From an uncultured Veillonellaceae bacterium (lineage in GTDB: Bacteria; Bacillota; Negativicutes; Veillonellales; Veillonellaceae): 64,000 nt of DNA. The translations under genes were made by a program, and so were the position numbers. Location: the NCBI GenBank assembly GCA_945867815.1, contig CAMBIX010000003.1:1-64000 (forward strand). The letters run 5' to 3'. Below, piece after piece: positions 17,760-26,014 of this stretch (the stretch's first letter is position 1; each line of letters opens with the position of its first letter). The notes below the pieces were generated by a model, which was not told the DNA's origin, did not search any database, and worked only from the letters and a program-made list of their open reading frames with translations.

Positions 17760-18518
17760 TTATAATTTTAACTTTCCACCGGCTGCTTCATCAACGTACC
17801 AGCGCACCTCATCTTGCGATAAGACCGCCCCTGGCAACACATGACCAATTCGATCCTGCCAAGTATCATCCTGATAGGTCTCCCGCTGTCGCAAGACACG
17901 AGCTAAGGCAGCCATCTTGGTCTCACCTACAACAGCAAACCACACATCCTTTGTTTTAGCTAAGAAAGGAAAGGTCATAGTCACACGATCCCATACCTTA
18001 CCACCAGGCACGGCTCGAACCGACAACTCTTGTTCTTCCAACACTGGGGACTTAGCAAATAAAGACGCAATATGCCCATCGTCACCAAGACCAAGTATAA
18101 GGATATCCGCCGCCTCTTTTTCACAAGCACTAAGTACTGTCGTCAACTCTTTATCATAAAGAGTTGCTACTTCCTCTAAAGTACCTGCTTCTGTTTGTAC
18201 GGGATAAAAGTGACAGCAACCGCTAATATGTGAAAACAATCGTTCCTTAGCACGATGAAAATTATTATCCTCACTTGACTGCGGAACAAATCGTTCATCC
18301 GTCCAAAGGAAGTATATATTCTCCCAGTCTATACGGTCTAAATACGCCGGCGACCGTAAAAGTTCTAAGAAGCCATTCACTGCTCGCCCCCCAGAAATAG
18401 CTACCACACAGGTACCTGTCTCTTTAATGTATGCTTGCGTGCGTGCTAAAAAATCCTTAGCCACAGCTTCCGTTACGCCCTGCGGTGTTACAAATTGACG
18501 TATCACATCTTTTGGCAT
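17760..18518 (-). CDS. pgl: 6-phosphogluconolactonase
   Basis: Hydrolyses 6-phosphogluconolactone in the oxidative pentose phosphate pathway. 252 residues from ATG 18518 (GGAG box 9 bases upstream); the open frame extends 21 codons further but without a good signal. Family features: VVAISGGRAVNGFLELL near residue 36, the WTDERFVPQSSEDNNF signature, and LGLGDDGHIASLF. No zwf or gnd lies nearby. Confidence 0.9.
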   Translation of the reverse strand: MPKDVIRQFVTPQGVTEAVAKDFLARTQAYIKETGTCVVAISGGRAVNGFLELLRSPAYLDRIDWENIYFLWTDERFVPQSSEDNNFHRAKERLFSHISGCCHFYPVQTEAGTLEEVATLYDKELTTVLSACEKEAADILILGLGDDGHIASLFAKSPVLEEQELSVRAVPGGKVWDRVTMTFPFLAKTKDVWFAVVGETKMAALARVLRQRETYQDDTWQDRIGHVLPGAVLSQDEVRWYVDEAAGGKLKL

Positions 18519-18650
18519 CGTACAGAACTCCTTTCTCTTCCTGTATACGCCTACTCTAGCACATTCGAGAGCGTAATTCAATGTCCCCGTATAATTTTCT
18601 CAATAACGGATACATAGGCTCTCTATTTCAAAGTTATTGAGTTATAGAAC

Positions 18651-18686
18651 CCAAAAAGACCTCTGCGGATATACCACAGAGGTCTT
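18651..18686 (-). terminator. Intrinsic terminator after rpsI
   Basis: AAGACCTCTG and CAGAGGTCTT arms (18656-18665, 18677-18686). On the minus strand the stem is followed by TTTTTGGG, about 20 bp after the rpsI stop. Confidence 0.9.
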
Positions 18687-18706
18687 GATATAATCTCGTT
18701 TCCAAA

Positions 18707-19099
18707 TTAACGTTTGGAGAACTGGGATGCTTTACGGGCTTTCTTAAGACCGTATTTCTTACGTTCTTTCATACGTGGGTCACGAGTTAAGAAACCAGCC
18801 TTCTTCAAAGAAGAACGAAGGTCGCGGTCAACGTCTAACAAAGCACGAGAAATACCATGACGGATAGCGCCTGCCTGACCAGATGCACCACCACCAGCTA
18901 CGGTAGCAATAACATCATACTGGTTTGTAGTGCCAGTTAATTCCAATGGCTGTTTTACGATTAATTCCAAAGTCTGACGACCGAAATATTCGTTCAAGTC
19001 GCGTTTGTTGATAGTGATTTTGCCTGTTCCCGGTACGAGACGAACACGGGCAACGGAAGATTTTCTACGGCCTGTACCGTAGTTTTGAGCTACTGCCAT
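18707..19099 (-). CDS. rpsI: Ribosomal protein S9
   Basis: 130 residues, full length. [18 protein letters not shown] at the N-terminus and the basic tail [17 protein letters not shown] that reaches the ribosomal P-site are both present. It follows rplM by 23 bp with a GGAGGAGG-type box, the conserved L13-S9 operon. Confidence 0.98.
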   Translation of the reverse strand: MAVAQNYGTGRRKSSVARVRLVPGTGKITINKRDLNEYFGRQTLELIVKQPLELTGTTNQYDVIATVAGGGASGQAGAIRHGISRALLDVDRDLRSSLKKAGFLTRDPRMKERKKYGLKKARKASQFSKR

Positions 19100-19122
19100 T
19101 TATGAGTTCCTCCTCCCGGTAA

Positions 19123-19563
19123 TTACCGAATATCTAATTCCAATACTTCTGGTTTCTGAGCCTGATGCGGATGTTCTGGACCAGCGTATACGTTAAGTTT
19201 ACGATACATCTGTTCACCCAAACTATTCTTAGGCAACATGCCACGTACAGCAATTTCTATAACGCGTTCTGGCTGTTTAGCTAACATATCCGTAATTGGG
19301 ATAAAGCGAGAACCGCCTGGATAGCCAGAATGACGGAAATATGTCTTCTGTAATAATTTCTTACCTGTTACACGAACTTTTTCTGCATTGACAACGATTA
19401 CGAAGTCGCCTGTATCTACATGCGGTGTAAATGTTGGTTTGTTTTTGCCCCGAAGAACTTTAGCTACTTCGGCAGCAAGACGGCCTAAAGTCTTACCTTC
19501 AGCGTCTACAACATACCATTTACGTTCAACCGTATTTGGATTGGCCATATATGTGGTCTTCAT
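19123..19563 (-). CDS. rplM: Ribosomal protein L13
   Basis: 146 residues, full length. The sequence opens [20 protein letters not shown] as in other Firmicutes, with [19 protein letters not shown] and [19 protein letters not shown]. It has an AGGAGG box and is first gene of the L13-S9 operon. Expression is probably autoregulated through the leader described next. Confidence 0.98.
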   Translation of the reverse strand: MKTTYMANPNTVERKWYVVDAEGKTLGRLAAEVAKVLRGKNKPTFTPHVDTGDFVIVVNAEKVRVTGKKLLQKTYFRHSGYPGGSRFIPITDMLAKQPERVIEIAVRGMLPKNSLGEQMYRKLNVYAGPEHPHQAQKPEVLELDIR

Positions 19564-19601
19564 GCTGCAATTCCTCCTAAAAATGATGATATGTTACGAA
19601 G

Positions 19602-19691
19602 AAGCATTTTGTTTCTCATTCCGGGGCTAATTGGAATCGGAATCAAATATGCTTACCGAAACATTATACTCAGTAATATTTTATCTGTCAA
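19602..19691 (-). promoter_or_regulatory. rplM-rpsI promoter and L13-type leader
   Basis: A near-perfect sigma-A promoter: TTGACA at 19691-19686, 17-base spacer, TATAAT at 19668-19663. The inferred transcript starts near 19656. Its first 55 bases fold as an outer AAGCAU/AUGCUU stem (19654-19649 with 19607-19602) around an AUUCC/GGAAU stem, consistent with the L13 leader autoregulatory RNA of Firmicutes. The promoter is clear; the leader assignment rests on position and structure only. Confidence 0.7.
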
Positions 19692-19720
19692 TAATAAAAG
19701 GTCTTACCCTCTATTTGTTT

Positions 19721-20665
19721 TTATTTAGACGTATCCACGTCTTCACCAATCAGCCGCACTTCTGGTTCCAGCTGAACTCCATGGGCATCCATAACCCGGC
19801 GCTGCACTTCATGAATTACACCTAGTACATCTCTTGCCGTTGCAGCGCCCTTATTAATAACAAAGCCAGCATGCTTTTCAGACACTTGCGCATCCCCTAC
19901 AGATAAGCCTTTAAGACCTGTTTGTTCAATTAGCGTTCCCGCATAATAACCAGTCGGCCGTTTAAAAGTAGAGCCCGCACTAGGATATTCTAGAGGCTGC
20001 TTAGACTCACGACGCACCGTCAATTCATCCATCCGCTCTTTAATCTTATCTGCTTGACCTAGCTGCAACTGCAAGTCAATTTCGCCAATAATTTCACCAT
20101 TATCATGAAAGAGACTATGACGATAGGCAAAGTCCAATGCAGGTCCTACGTATTCACGTATGACTCCATCACGACCAACCGCACGTACTGCATGCACCAC
20201 TTGACTCATTTCACCATCATAAGCACCAGCATTCATAAAAACAGCACCACCAAGGCTACCTGGAATACCAATAGCAAACTCTAGTCCCGTCAAAGAATGC
20301 CGCCAAGCAAACTCAGACACGTCCTTTAGCATATACCCAGCACCAGCCGTTATTACCGTATCCTGACAAGCTAATTTTTGCTTCATATTTGCCAAAGATA
20401 CAACTACACCGCGAATACCCCCATCTCGTACCAAAACATTGGAGCCCACCCCATGAATGGTCATAGGCACGCGTGCTTTACCAATTTCTTCCATAACAAG
20501 ACTGAGTTCTGTCATATTAGCTGGTTCGATAAAAATATCCGCCGGTCCACCAATTTTAAAGGTCGTATGAGCCGACATCAATTCATGCAAATGAATCTGC
20601 TCTACATTTACCCGTTTTTGTAGAGCCAGGCACAAGGCCTGCAATTTACTGTTTAGCTTTTTCAA
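19721..20665 (-). CDS. murB: UDP-N-acetylenolpyruvoylglucosamine reductase
   Basis: Flavoenzyme that makes UDP-MurNAc for peptidoglycan. 314 residues. FAD-binding segments TFKIGGPADIFIEP, GVGSNVLVRDGGIRG and GIPGSLGGAVFMNAGAY are present, and YPSAGSTFKRP contains the proton-donating serine. The start overlaps the end of the ylbF-like gene by 20 bp, indicating coupling. Confidence 0.96.
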   Translation of the reverse strand: MKKLNSKLQALCLALQKRVNVEQIHLHELMSAHTTFKIGGPADIFIEPANMTELSLVMEEIGKARVPMTIHGVGSNVLVRDGGIRGVVVSLANMKQKLACQDTVITAGAGYMLKDVSEFAWRHSLTGLEFAIGIPGSLGGAVFMNAGAYDGEMSQVVHAVRAVGRDGVIREYVGPALDFAYRHSLFHDNGEIIGEIDLQLQLGQADKIKERMDELTVRRESKQPLEYPSAGSTFKRPTGYYAGTLIEQTGLKGLSVGDAQVSEKHAGFVINKGAATARDVLGVIHEVQRRVMDAHGVQLEPEVRLIGEDVDTSK

Positions 20666-21002
20666 GAATCTTCATTCCTTCAGTAATTGGTTCACTAATA
20701 ATACGATAAATATCATTAGACACCTGCGTCCAACGAACATGAGCCTGCAAGTAAGCCTGAGCACCCGAATTAGCCTGTACCATAGGCATTAATTCTTGTT
20801 GCTCCTTCATAAAGCTTTCTTCTTTGTCCTTATCACCAGCCATCTTAGCATATTCCCACTGCATCTGCTGCATTAAGAATTTTTCCACTAGACCCTTGGC
20901 CGTGTCATCATTTTCAATAGCCTTCTGTGCATCCATTAAGGCCTTATATTCTTCACTATCTCTCATTTCTTTCTGCAATGCATATGCTTTATCGTAATTC
21001 AT
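20646..21002 (-). CDS. YlbF/YmcA-family protein
   Basis: 118 residues, almost wholly helical and charged, matching the YlbF/YmcA (DUF964) family, whose Bacillus members form a complex controlling RNase Y action. Typical features are an early YDKAYALQKEMRDSEEYKAL helix and repeated short acidic/basic helices. Whether it has the RNase Y role here is unknown. It overlaps murB and is probably cotranscribed with it. Confidence 0.8.
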   Translation of the reverse strand: MNYDKAYALQKEMRDSEEYKALMDAQKAIENDDTAKGLVEKFLMQQMQWEYAKMAGDKDKEESFMKEQQELMPMVQANSGAQAYLQAHVRWTQVSNDIYRIISEPITEGMKILEKAKQ

Positions 21003-21108
21003 ATAAACTCCTTTTCAATTACCCTGTAAATCACTCATATCATATAAAATTTAAATCAATTTCTCAAGCCGTACGAATAAAATCGTGCTCAATAAATTAT
21101 TTCCACTA

Positions 21109-21612
21109 CTACCTAGCACTACCAGGCGTATTAAGATGTACCCAACCACCCAAGTTCTTTAAATCCGGAAAGTGAAGTTGGCGCATAGCTTCATAAGCGA
21201 TAATAGCTACCGAATTAGATAAATTAAGAGACCGTGCTTCTTCAATCATAGGAATGCGAATGCAATGGTCTTCATTTTTAGCTAACAATTCTTCTGGGAG
21301 CCCCTTTGTTTCCTTACCAAAAACTAACATATCTCCAATTTGATACTGCACTTCATCATAGGTATGTTTAGATTTAGTAGATGCGTAAAAATAGCGACGG
21401 TCTGGATACTTATCATAGACTTCCTGCAAATTTTCATGTACCTGCACATCCACCAAATGCCAATAATCAAGGCCGGCTCGTTTTAAATATTTGTCTTCCA
21501 AAGAAAAACCCAAAGGTTTAACTAAATGCAGGGTCATATGATTAGCTGCACACAAACGGGCAATATTCCCTGTATTTCCTGGAATTTCTGGTTCTACTAA
21601 GACGATTTCCAC
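21109..21612 (-). CDS. trmL: tRNA (cytidine(34)-2'-O)-methyltransferase
   Basis: SPOUT-fold tRNA wobble methylase, 167 residues. Motifs: EPEIPGNTGNIARLCAA at the N-terminus, KPLGFSLEDKYLKRAGLDYW, LVFGKETKGLPEELL and the knot-forming IPMIEEARSLNLSNSVAII. It modifies the ribose of nucleotide 34 in some leucine tRNAs. Confidence 0.94.
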   Translation of the reverse strand: MEIVLVEPEIPGNTGNIARLCAANHMTLHLVKPLGFSLEDKYLKRAGLDYWHLVDVQVHENLQEVYDKYPDRRYFYASTKSKHTYDEVQYQIGDMLVFGKETKGLPEELLAKNEDHCIRIPMIEEARSLNLSNSVAIIAYEAMRQLHFPDLKNLGGWVHLNTPGSAR

Positions 21613-21709
21613 ACTATTCCTTCTTTCTTGCTATCTTAATTCTATCCTATCATACCACAGATACACTGATTACCAACCTTTTTTAGGCATCTAAAACGCA
21701 TACGCCAGC

Positions 21710-22189
21710 CTATGACTCCTGCCGCACAAAATGCCCACTCTTACCGCCCTCTTTTTCAAGGAGATAGACGGGGCCTATGACCATTGTCTTCGTGACCGCC
21801 TTGCACATATCATAAACTGTTAAAAGGCCAACCTGAACAGCGGTTAAGGCCTCCATCTCAACACCTGTACGCCCCTTGGTCTCTACGATAGCCCGCACCT
21901 CAACTTCATCACTTTCTGACAAAGCCTTACAGTGTACATCTACCTTAGTTAAGGCTAAAGGATGACATAGAGGAATTAAATCGCTCGTCCGTTTAGCCCC
22001 CATAATAGCCGCTAATTGAGCTACAGACAGAACGTCTCCTTTTTTTACCGTGCCAGACGTAATTTTCTGCATAACCTCTGGTCCCACTTGAATCCGCCCT
22101 TCAGCTATAGCTCGGCGTTTTGTTATATCCTTGTCGCCTACATCAACCATACGGGCGTTACCATCTTCATCAAAATGTGTAAATTCCAT
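21710..22189 (-). CDS. moaC: Molybdenum cofactor biosynthesis protein C (cyclic pyranopterin monophosphate synthase)
   Basis: 159 residues from ATG 22189 (GGATTT box); the open frame extends 19 codons further upstream without a ribosome site. Matches MoaC throughout: [20 protein letters not shown], the [14 protein letters not shown] active-site stretch, and [22 protein letters not shown]. No other Moco gene is adjacent, so the remainder of the pathway lies elsewhere. Confidence 0.96.
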   Translation of the reverse strand: MEFTHFDEDGNARMVDVGDKDITKRRAIAEGRIQVGPEVMQKITSGTVKKGDVLSVAQLAAIMGAKRTSDLIPLCHPLALTKVDVHCKALSESDEVEVRAIVETKGRTGVEMEALTAVQVGLLTVYDMCKAVTKTMVIGPVYLLEKEGGKSGHFVRQES

Positions 22190-22362
22190 AAATAAATCCT
22201 TTCCATACAAGTTTAATAAAATTTTAACAAAAACAAGGGCTTTCAAAAAGGATTTTCATCAATGTATAGAGAAATTTCTATCTAAGAGCGATGCGATTTA
22301 ATGATAAAGCTTATAAAATAAAACGCTCATTTCTAATTAGTAAGAATTGCGAGGCGATTGCA

Positions 22363-23034
22363 TTGAGTACAAACTTAACCTACTATGGTCACGCTGCCTT
22401 TATGGTGACCCACAACGACACGTCTTTATTATTTGACCCTTTCTTAACTGGCAATACTTGGAATGTAGCCAAGCCAGAAGACATTAAATGCCAATACATA
22501 TTCGTCAGCCATGGTCATGATGACCATTATGGCGATACAGCGCAAATTGCCAAAGCTAACAAGGCCCTTGTCATATCCACCGCTGAAATGGCTCATAAGG
22601 CTGAGGAAGATGGCTGCCAAGTTCATGCTATGCATTTAGGTGGCAAATTCGATTTTCCTTTTGGCTCACTTCGCCTTGTACCCGCCTTTCATGGAGCTGG
22701 TGTAGCTGGTGGCCACGCCGCTGGTGCCTTAGTCGATTTCTTCGGCACAAAGATTTATTTTGCTGGCGATACAGCACTCTTCTCTGATATGAAATTACTA
22801 GACCGCTTTGGCCAAATCGACTACGCCTTTTTACCTATTGGCGATAATTTCACCATGGGCCCTGAAGATGCCCTAATCGCAGCTAACTATATAAATGCTC
22901 GCGTCACGATTCCTATTCACTATAAAACATGGCCCGTTATCGATGCGGATCCGAATCAATTTGTTAAAGACTTAAAAGATAAGTATCAATTAAAAGGTCG
23001 TGTTGTCGAACCAGGCATAACGATTCCGCTATAA
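22363..23034 (+). CDS. Metallo-beta-lactamase-fold hydrolase, UPF0173 family
   Basis: 223 residues from a TTG at 22363 with a GAGG box 8 bases upstream. This start gives the family-typical opening LTYYGHAAFMV; the longer frame to 22291 lacks a signal. The metal motif is VSHGHDDHYGDT, with further ligand regions HGAGVAGGH, FAGDTALFSDM and IPIHYKTWP. Substrate unknown for the family. It is divergent from moaC. Confidence 0.88.
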   Translation: MSTNLTYYGHAAFMVTHNDTSLLFDPFLTGNTWNVAKPEDIKCQYIFVSHGHDDHYGDTAQIAKANKALVISTAEMAHKAEEDGCQVHAMHLGGKFDFPFGSLRLVPAFHGAGVAGGHAAGALVDFFGTKIYFAGDTALFSDMKLLDRFGQIDYAFLPIGDNFTMGPEDALIAANYINARVTIPIHYKTWPVIDADPNQFVKDLKDKYQLKGRVVEPGITIPL

Positions 23035-23044
23035 AATATTCCTT

Positions 23045-23085
23045 ATATAAGAATAACCAGTTATTATAACTGGCTATTCTTATAT
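23045..23085. terminator. Hairpin between convergent genes, likely bidirectional terminator
   Basis: 18-bp arms (23045-23062, 23068-23085) with one mismatch and a 5-base loop, 10 bp after the hydrolase stop. The flanking U-runs are weak on both sides. Placement between convergent genes supports a terminator. Confidence 0.7.
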
Positions 23086-23115
23086 CTCAATATGGACAAA
23101 CCGTAAGCGACGGTC

Positions 23116-23523
23116 TTAACGGTCGCCATTAACAAGGCTCTCAATCCGAGCCCGAAGTTCTTCTGTTGTTTCCTCTTCAATTGGGTCAAAATGATTAAAA
23201 ATGACCCCCAATTGGCGACGCAAAAACTGTTTCTGCGAATCTTTCAGACGATATTGTTTCCCATTAAAAGCAATTTGCTTACTCTTAGCCAAAGCCCACA
23301 AATCATATACAGGATCTTCTGGTTTTTCTTTTAGGTCAGCTAACTCATCAAGGGATACATTATAATATACGGCCAAGCGCTTTAAGGTATCTAAGTCTGG
23401 TTCCCTATACCCTGTTTCATAATTAGATAAGGCCGCATTGCTAATCCCTATAGTAGCAGCCACTTCTAATTGACTCTTGCCCATGCGTACACGCGCTTGT
23501 TTTAAATTCTTTGCTAACGTCAT
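23116..23523 (-). CDS. XRE-family HTH transcriptional regulator
   Basis: 135 residues. Residues 1-60 are a Cro/CI-type HTH (LKQARVRMGKSQLEVAATIG, ISNAALSNYETGYREPDLDTL). The C-terminal half is charged and helical, with no known sensor domain. It is divergent from the dehydrogenase gene at 23675, about 150 bp apart, so may control that promoter region (inference). Confidence 0.88.
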   Translation of the reverse strand: MTLAKNLKQARVRMGKSQLEVAATIGISNAALSNYETGYREPDLDTLKRLAVYYNVSLDELADLKEKPEDPVYDLWALAKSKQIAFNGKQYRLKDSQKQFLRRQLGVIFNHFDPIEEETTEELRARIESLVNGDR

Positions 23524-23674
23524 TCATAACTCCCCATTCCTGCCCCTTGCTTACAATCGGCACGTTAGTCTGTAATACCTATATTATACACTAACTTTCA
23601 TTTTTTATGTAATAAACGCACTAAGTTTTCTTATAAATATTATACATTTTATTTATAGAAAGGTGGCTCTTATT

Positions 23675-24616
23675 ATGAATCTTTCCATCACAGAACCTCT
23701 TGGCATTTCCCAAGCTAAGGTTGACGAATTAAGTGAACAATACCTACCAGCTGACGTGGAAGTAACTTATTATAATACACCCACTGCCGATGAAGCTGAA
23801 AAAATAGCTCGCGCCAAGAGTGCTGACGCTGTTATCATCGCTAATTCTCCCTTCAAAGACGACGTATTGACAAAATGCCCTAATTTACGTTTTATCAGCG
23901 TCGCCTTTACTGGCGTTGACCATCTAGGCATGGATTATTGCAAAGCCCATAATATTACCGTATCTAATTGCTCCGGCTATGCCAACGTAGCTGTTAGCGA
24001 ACTTGTTATGGGGCTAGCCTTATCTCTTTATCGCAAACTTCGCGACTGCGATGATGCGGTTCGCACTGGTGGTACCCGCGATGGTCTTTTAGGTTTAGAA
24101 CTGCACGGCAAAACTTTCGGTGTTATCGGCGCTGGAGCTATCGGTCTGCATACAATTAAACTCGCCCAAGCCTTTGGCTGTAACGTAGTAGCCTATAACC
24201 GAACACCTAAGTCCATCCCTGGCGTTACCTTCTTATCTTTGGATGACGTCTTAAAGCAAAGCGATATTGTAAGCTTACACGTTCCCTTAACCAATGCTAC
24301 TACGCACCTTATCAATGCTGATAAACTAGCCTTGATGAAATCATCCGCTATCTTAATCAACACGGCTCGTGGTGCCGTTGTAGATAATCAGGCCCTAGCT
24401 AATGCACTAGAAAAAGGCACTATTGCTGGTGCTGGCATTGATGTATTTGAAATGGAACCACCTATTCCGTCCAAGCACCCATTACTTCATGCCCCAAACC
24501 CTCTACTAGCACCCCATATTGGCTTTGCTACAGCTGAAGCTATGGAAAAACGAGCTGTCATAGCCTTCGAAAACGTAGCCGCTTGGCTTAAAGGCCAACC
24601 TCAAAACGTACAATAA
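23675..24616 (+). CDS. D-2-hydroxyacid dehydrogenase, NAD-dependent
   Basis: 313 residues from ATG 23675 (AAAGGTGG box); a GTG twelve bases upstream is part of that box. The Rossmann motif is VIGAGAIGLHTIKLA, the catalytic Arg lies in INTARGAVVD, and the Glu/His pair in FEMEPP and APHIGFAT. Similar to phosphoglycerate, glycerate or lactate dehydrogenases of this superfamily; substrate cannot be chosen from sequence alone. Confidence 0.88.
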   Translation: MNLSITEPLGISQAKVDELSEQYLPADVEVTYYNTPTADEAEKIARAKSADAVIIANSPFKDDVLTKCPNLRFISVAFTGVDHLGMDYCKAHNITVSNCSGYANVAVSELVMGLALSLYRKLRDCDDAVRTGGTRDGLLGLELHGKTFGVIGAGAIGLHTIKLAQAFGCNVVAYNRTPKSIPGVTFLSLDDVLKQSDIVSLHVPLTNATTHLINADKLALMKSSAILINTARGAVVDNQALANALEKGTIAGAGIDVFEMEPPIPSKHPLLHAPNPLLAPHIGFATAEAMEKRAVIAFENVAAWLKGQPQNVQ

Positions 24617-24651
24617 GACTACCGTATTAAAGCTGAAACAATAACATATAG

Positions 24652-24755
24652 ACTAGTAATACTTAGGCTAGTACCACCTAGACTAGTATTGCGGCGGCTA
24701 CTACTAGCTAGGCTATACCAGCTGAGCTAGTAACACCTAAACTAATAACTCAAGT
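24652..24755. repeat. Degenerate tandem repeat, unit about 15 bp
   Basis: About seven imperfect units of the form CTAGTANNNCCTAGR in series. Both strands carry frequent TAG stops, so it is not coding. It lies between the dehydrogenase stop and its terminator. Confidence 0.7.
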
Positions 24756-24826
24756 TTATAAGTGCTAACCTAACATATTTTTATAAAAGGCACCTATTTT
24801 AGCCCAAAATAATATCCACTTAGTAA

Positions 24827-24880
24827 AACGCGAGGAAAAATTGCGGAATCTGCATTTTTTCCTCGCGTTGTTTTCTTTTC
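24827..24880. terminator. Strong bidirectional terminator
   Basis: AACGCGAGGAAAAA (24827-24840) pairs with the T-rich arm ending CCTCGCGTT (24855-24869). GTTTTCTTTTC follows on the plus strand, and a T-run follows on the minus strand. It separates the dehydrogenase from the nickel/urease locus running the other way. Confidence 0.9.
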
Positions 24881-25052
24881 CGAACCATTTGCATAATCTA
24901 GACACTAAAAAAGCGTATACACATACCTTTAGATCTAAATCACGAAGCGTCTAATATCTCTTTCTTTCCCTCACCAAACCATTCGCATAATCCAAACACT
25001 TAAAAGCATATATACATACCCTTTGGCTCTACGTCACGAAACGCCTAATGTC
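24881..25052. repeat. Imperfect direct duplication, period 94 bp
   Basis: Copy A begins CGAACCATTTGCATAATC at 24881 and copy B CAAACCATTCGCATAATC at 24975. Both continue through a shared segment ending TCACGAARCGYCTAATRTCTC. Copy A thus holds only the left half of the structured repeat (from 24940); copy B runs into the full copy at 25034. Confidence 0.8.
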
Positions 25053-25118
25053 TCTTCAAAACGACTTGCGAGCGTAGCGAAGGACGGAGTCTTTGAAGAC
25101 CATGAGACGCTTCCGTAC
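25034..25118. repeat. Structured intergenic repeat, copy 2
   Basis: Starts TCACGAAACGCCTAATG and ends CATGAGACGCTTCCGTAC, which pair as outer arms with A-C mismatches that become G-U on the minus strand. TCTTCAAA pairs exactly with TTTGAAGA inside. The centre contains GAGCGTAGCGAAGGACGGA, closely matching the centre of the copy at 51224. Confidence 0.75.
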
Positions 25119-25158
25119 TCTGCTCTCCAACGATATACGTATACGCTAACATATAAAA

Positions 25159-25953
25159 TTAATTATGCAAATGCAACTCCTCATCGCCTTGATGATGATG
25201 CACATGCACATGATAATGTGGATCTACCAAATTAACCTTCTTCAACAAACCCGCTTGTTGCACAATATCCACCGCTTTTCCGTCGGCTACCAAACTGTGG
25301 TCTTCTCCAAAAAGCACAATCCGTTCCACCATCTCATGAACCATATGAATATCATGAGTCGCAATCAACAAAGTCTTCCCTTCTTCGTGAAGTTGTTGCA
25401 GTATATCTAATAACAAGACCTGCGTCCGCGGATCCAAGGCCGCCATCGGTTCATCCATAATAATCATATCTGGATTCATGGCCAGTACCGCTGCAATGGC
25501 AATCCGTTTTTGCTGGCCCCCACTGCAGTGATAAGGCACACTATGGCGAAGCCCTTCAATATGTAATAAAGCTAGTACATCAGCTACCCGTCCTTCAATA
25601 ACCTCATCAGATAGACCCATCTGTTCTAAGCCAAAGCGAATCTCTTCCTCTACCGTCGGACAAAATAGCTGGTTCTCCGAATTTTGAAACACATAGCCTA
25701 TGCGCTGATGAAACAATCGAGACGTCTTCTTGTTTTTCAAAACTTGGGGCGTAATCTCTGTCCCATCAAATACGTACTTACCTTTTACAAGCGGCAATAT
25801 ACCGCTCAAAATCTTTAGAACCGTCGTTTTACCGCACCCATTAGCCCCCATCAAGGCCACAGATTGTCCTTTATCTATGGATAAAGACAAGTCTTTCAAC
25901 AAAGGTTTTTCATAGTCATACCCATACGTAATATTTTCTAGTGCTATATACAT
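25159..25953 (-). CDS. cbiO: Nickel/cobalt ECF transporter ATPase with His-rich tail
   Basis: 264 residues. Full ABC ATPase: Walker A MGANGCGKTT, Q-loop FQNSENQLF, signature CSGGQQKRIAIA, Walker B MIIMDEPMAALD and switch His in ATHDIH. The last 25 residues carry nine histidines (VDPHYHVHVHHHQGDEELHL), which is not needed for ATPase function and suggests metal buffering or sensing. It is the last gene of the Ni/urease locus, 61 bp after cbiQ. Ni is more likely than Co given the urease neighbours. Confidence 0.93.
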   Translation of the reverse strand: MYIALENITYGYDYEKPLLKDLSLSIDKGQSVALMGANGCGKTTVLKILSGILPLVKGKYVFDGTEITPQVLKNKKTSRLFHQRIGYVFQNSENQLFCPTVEEEIRFGLEQMGLSDEVIEGRVADVLALLHIEGLRHSVPYHCSGGQQKRIAIAAVLAMNPDMIIMDEPMAALDPRTQVLLLDILQQLHEEGKTLLIATHDIHMVHEMVERIVLFGEDHSLVADGKAVDIVQQAGLLKKVNLVDPHYHVHVHHHQGDEELHLHN

Positions 25954-26014
25954 AGTTGTCCTCTTTACCTATTTTAACTACTCTTCAGCTAGCAAAACCA
26001 ATCCAAACCTATCC

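Noticed and set aside
24690-24745. tRNA-like string (AGCTCAGCTGGTA) on the minus strand
   Set aside because: Only the D-arm-like motif is present; no acceptor, anticodon or T arm can be formed. It is part of the 15-bp tandem repeat.
25023-25235. Plus-strand open frame spanning the structured repeat
   Set aside because: Its translation reflects the repeat sequence and the antisense of the CbiO tail; a similar peptide arises from the copy at 51224, so it is repeat-derived.
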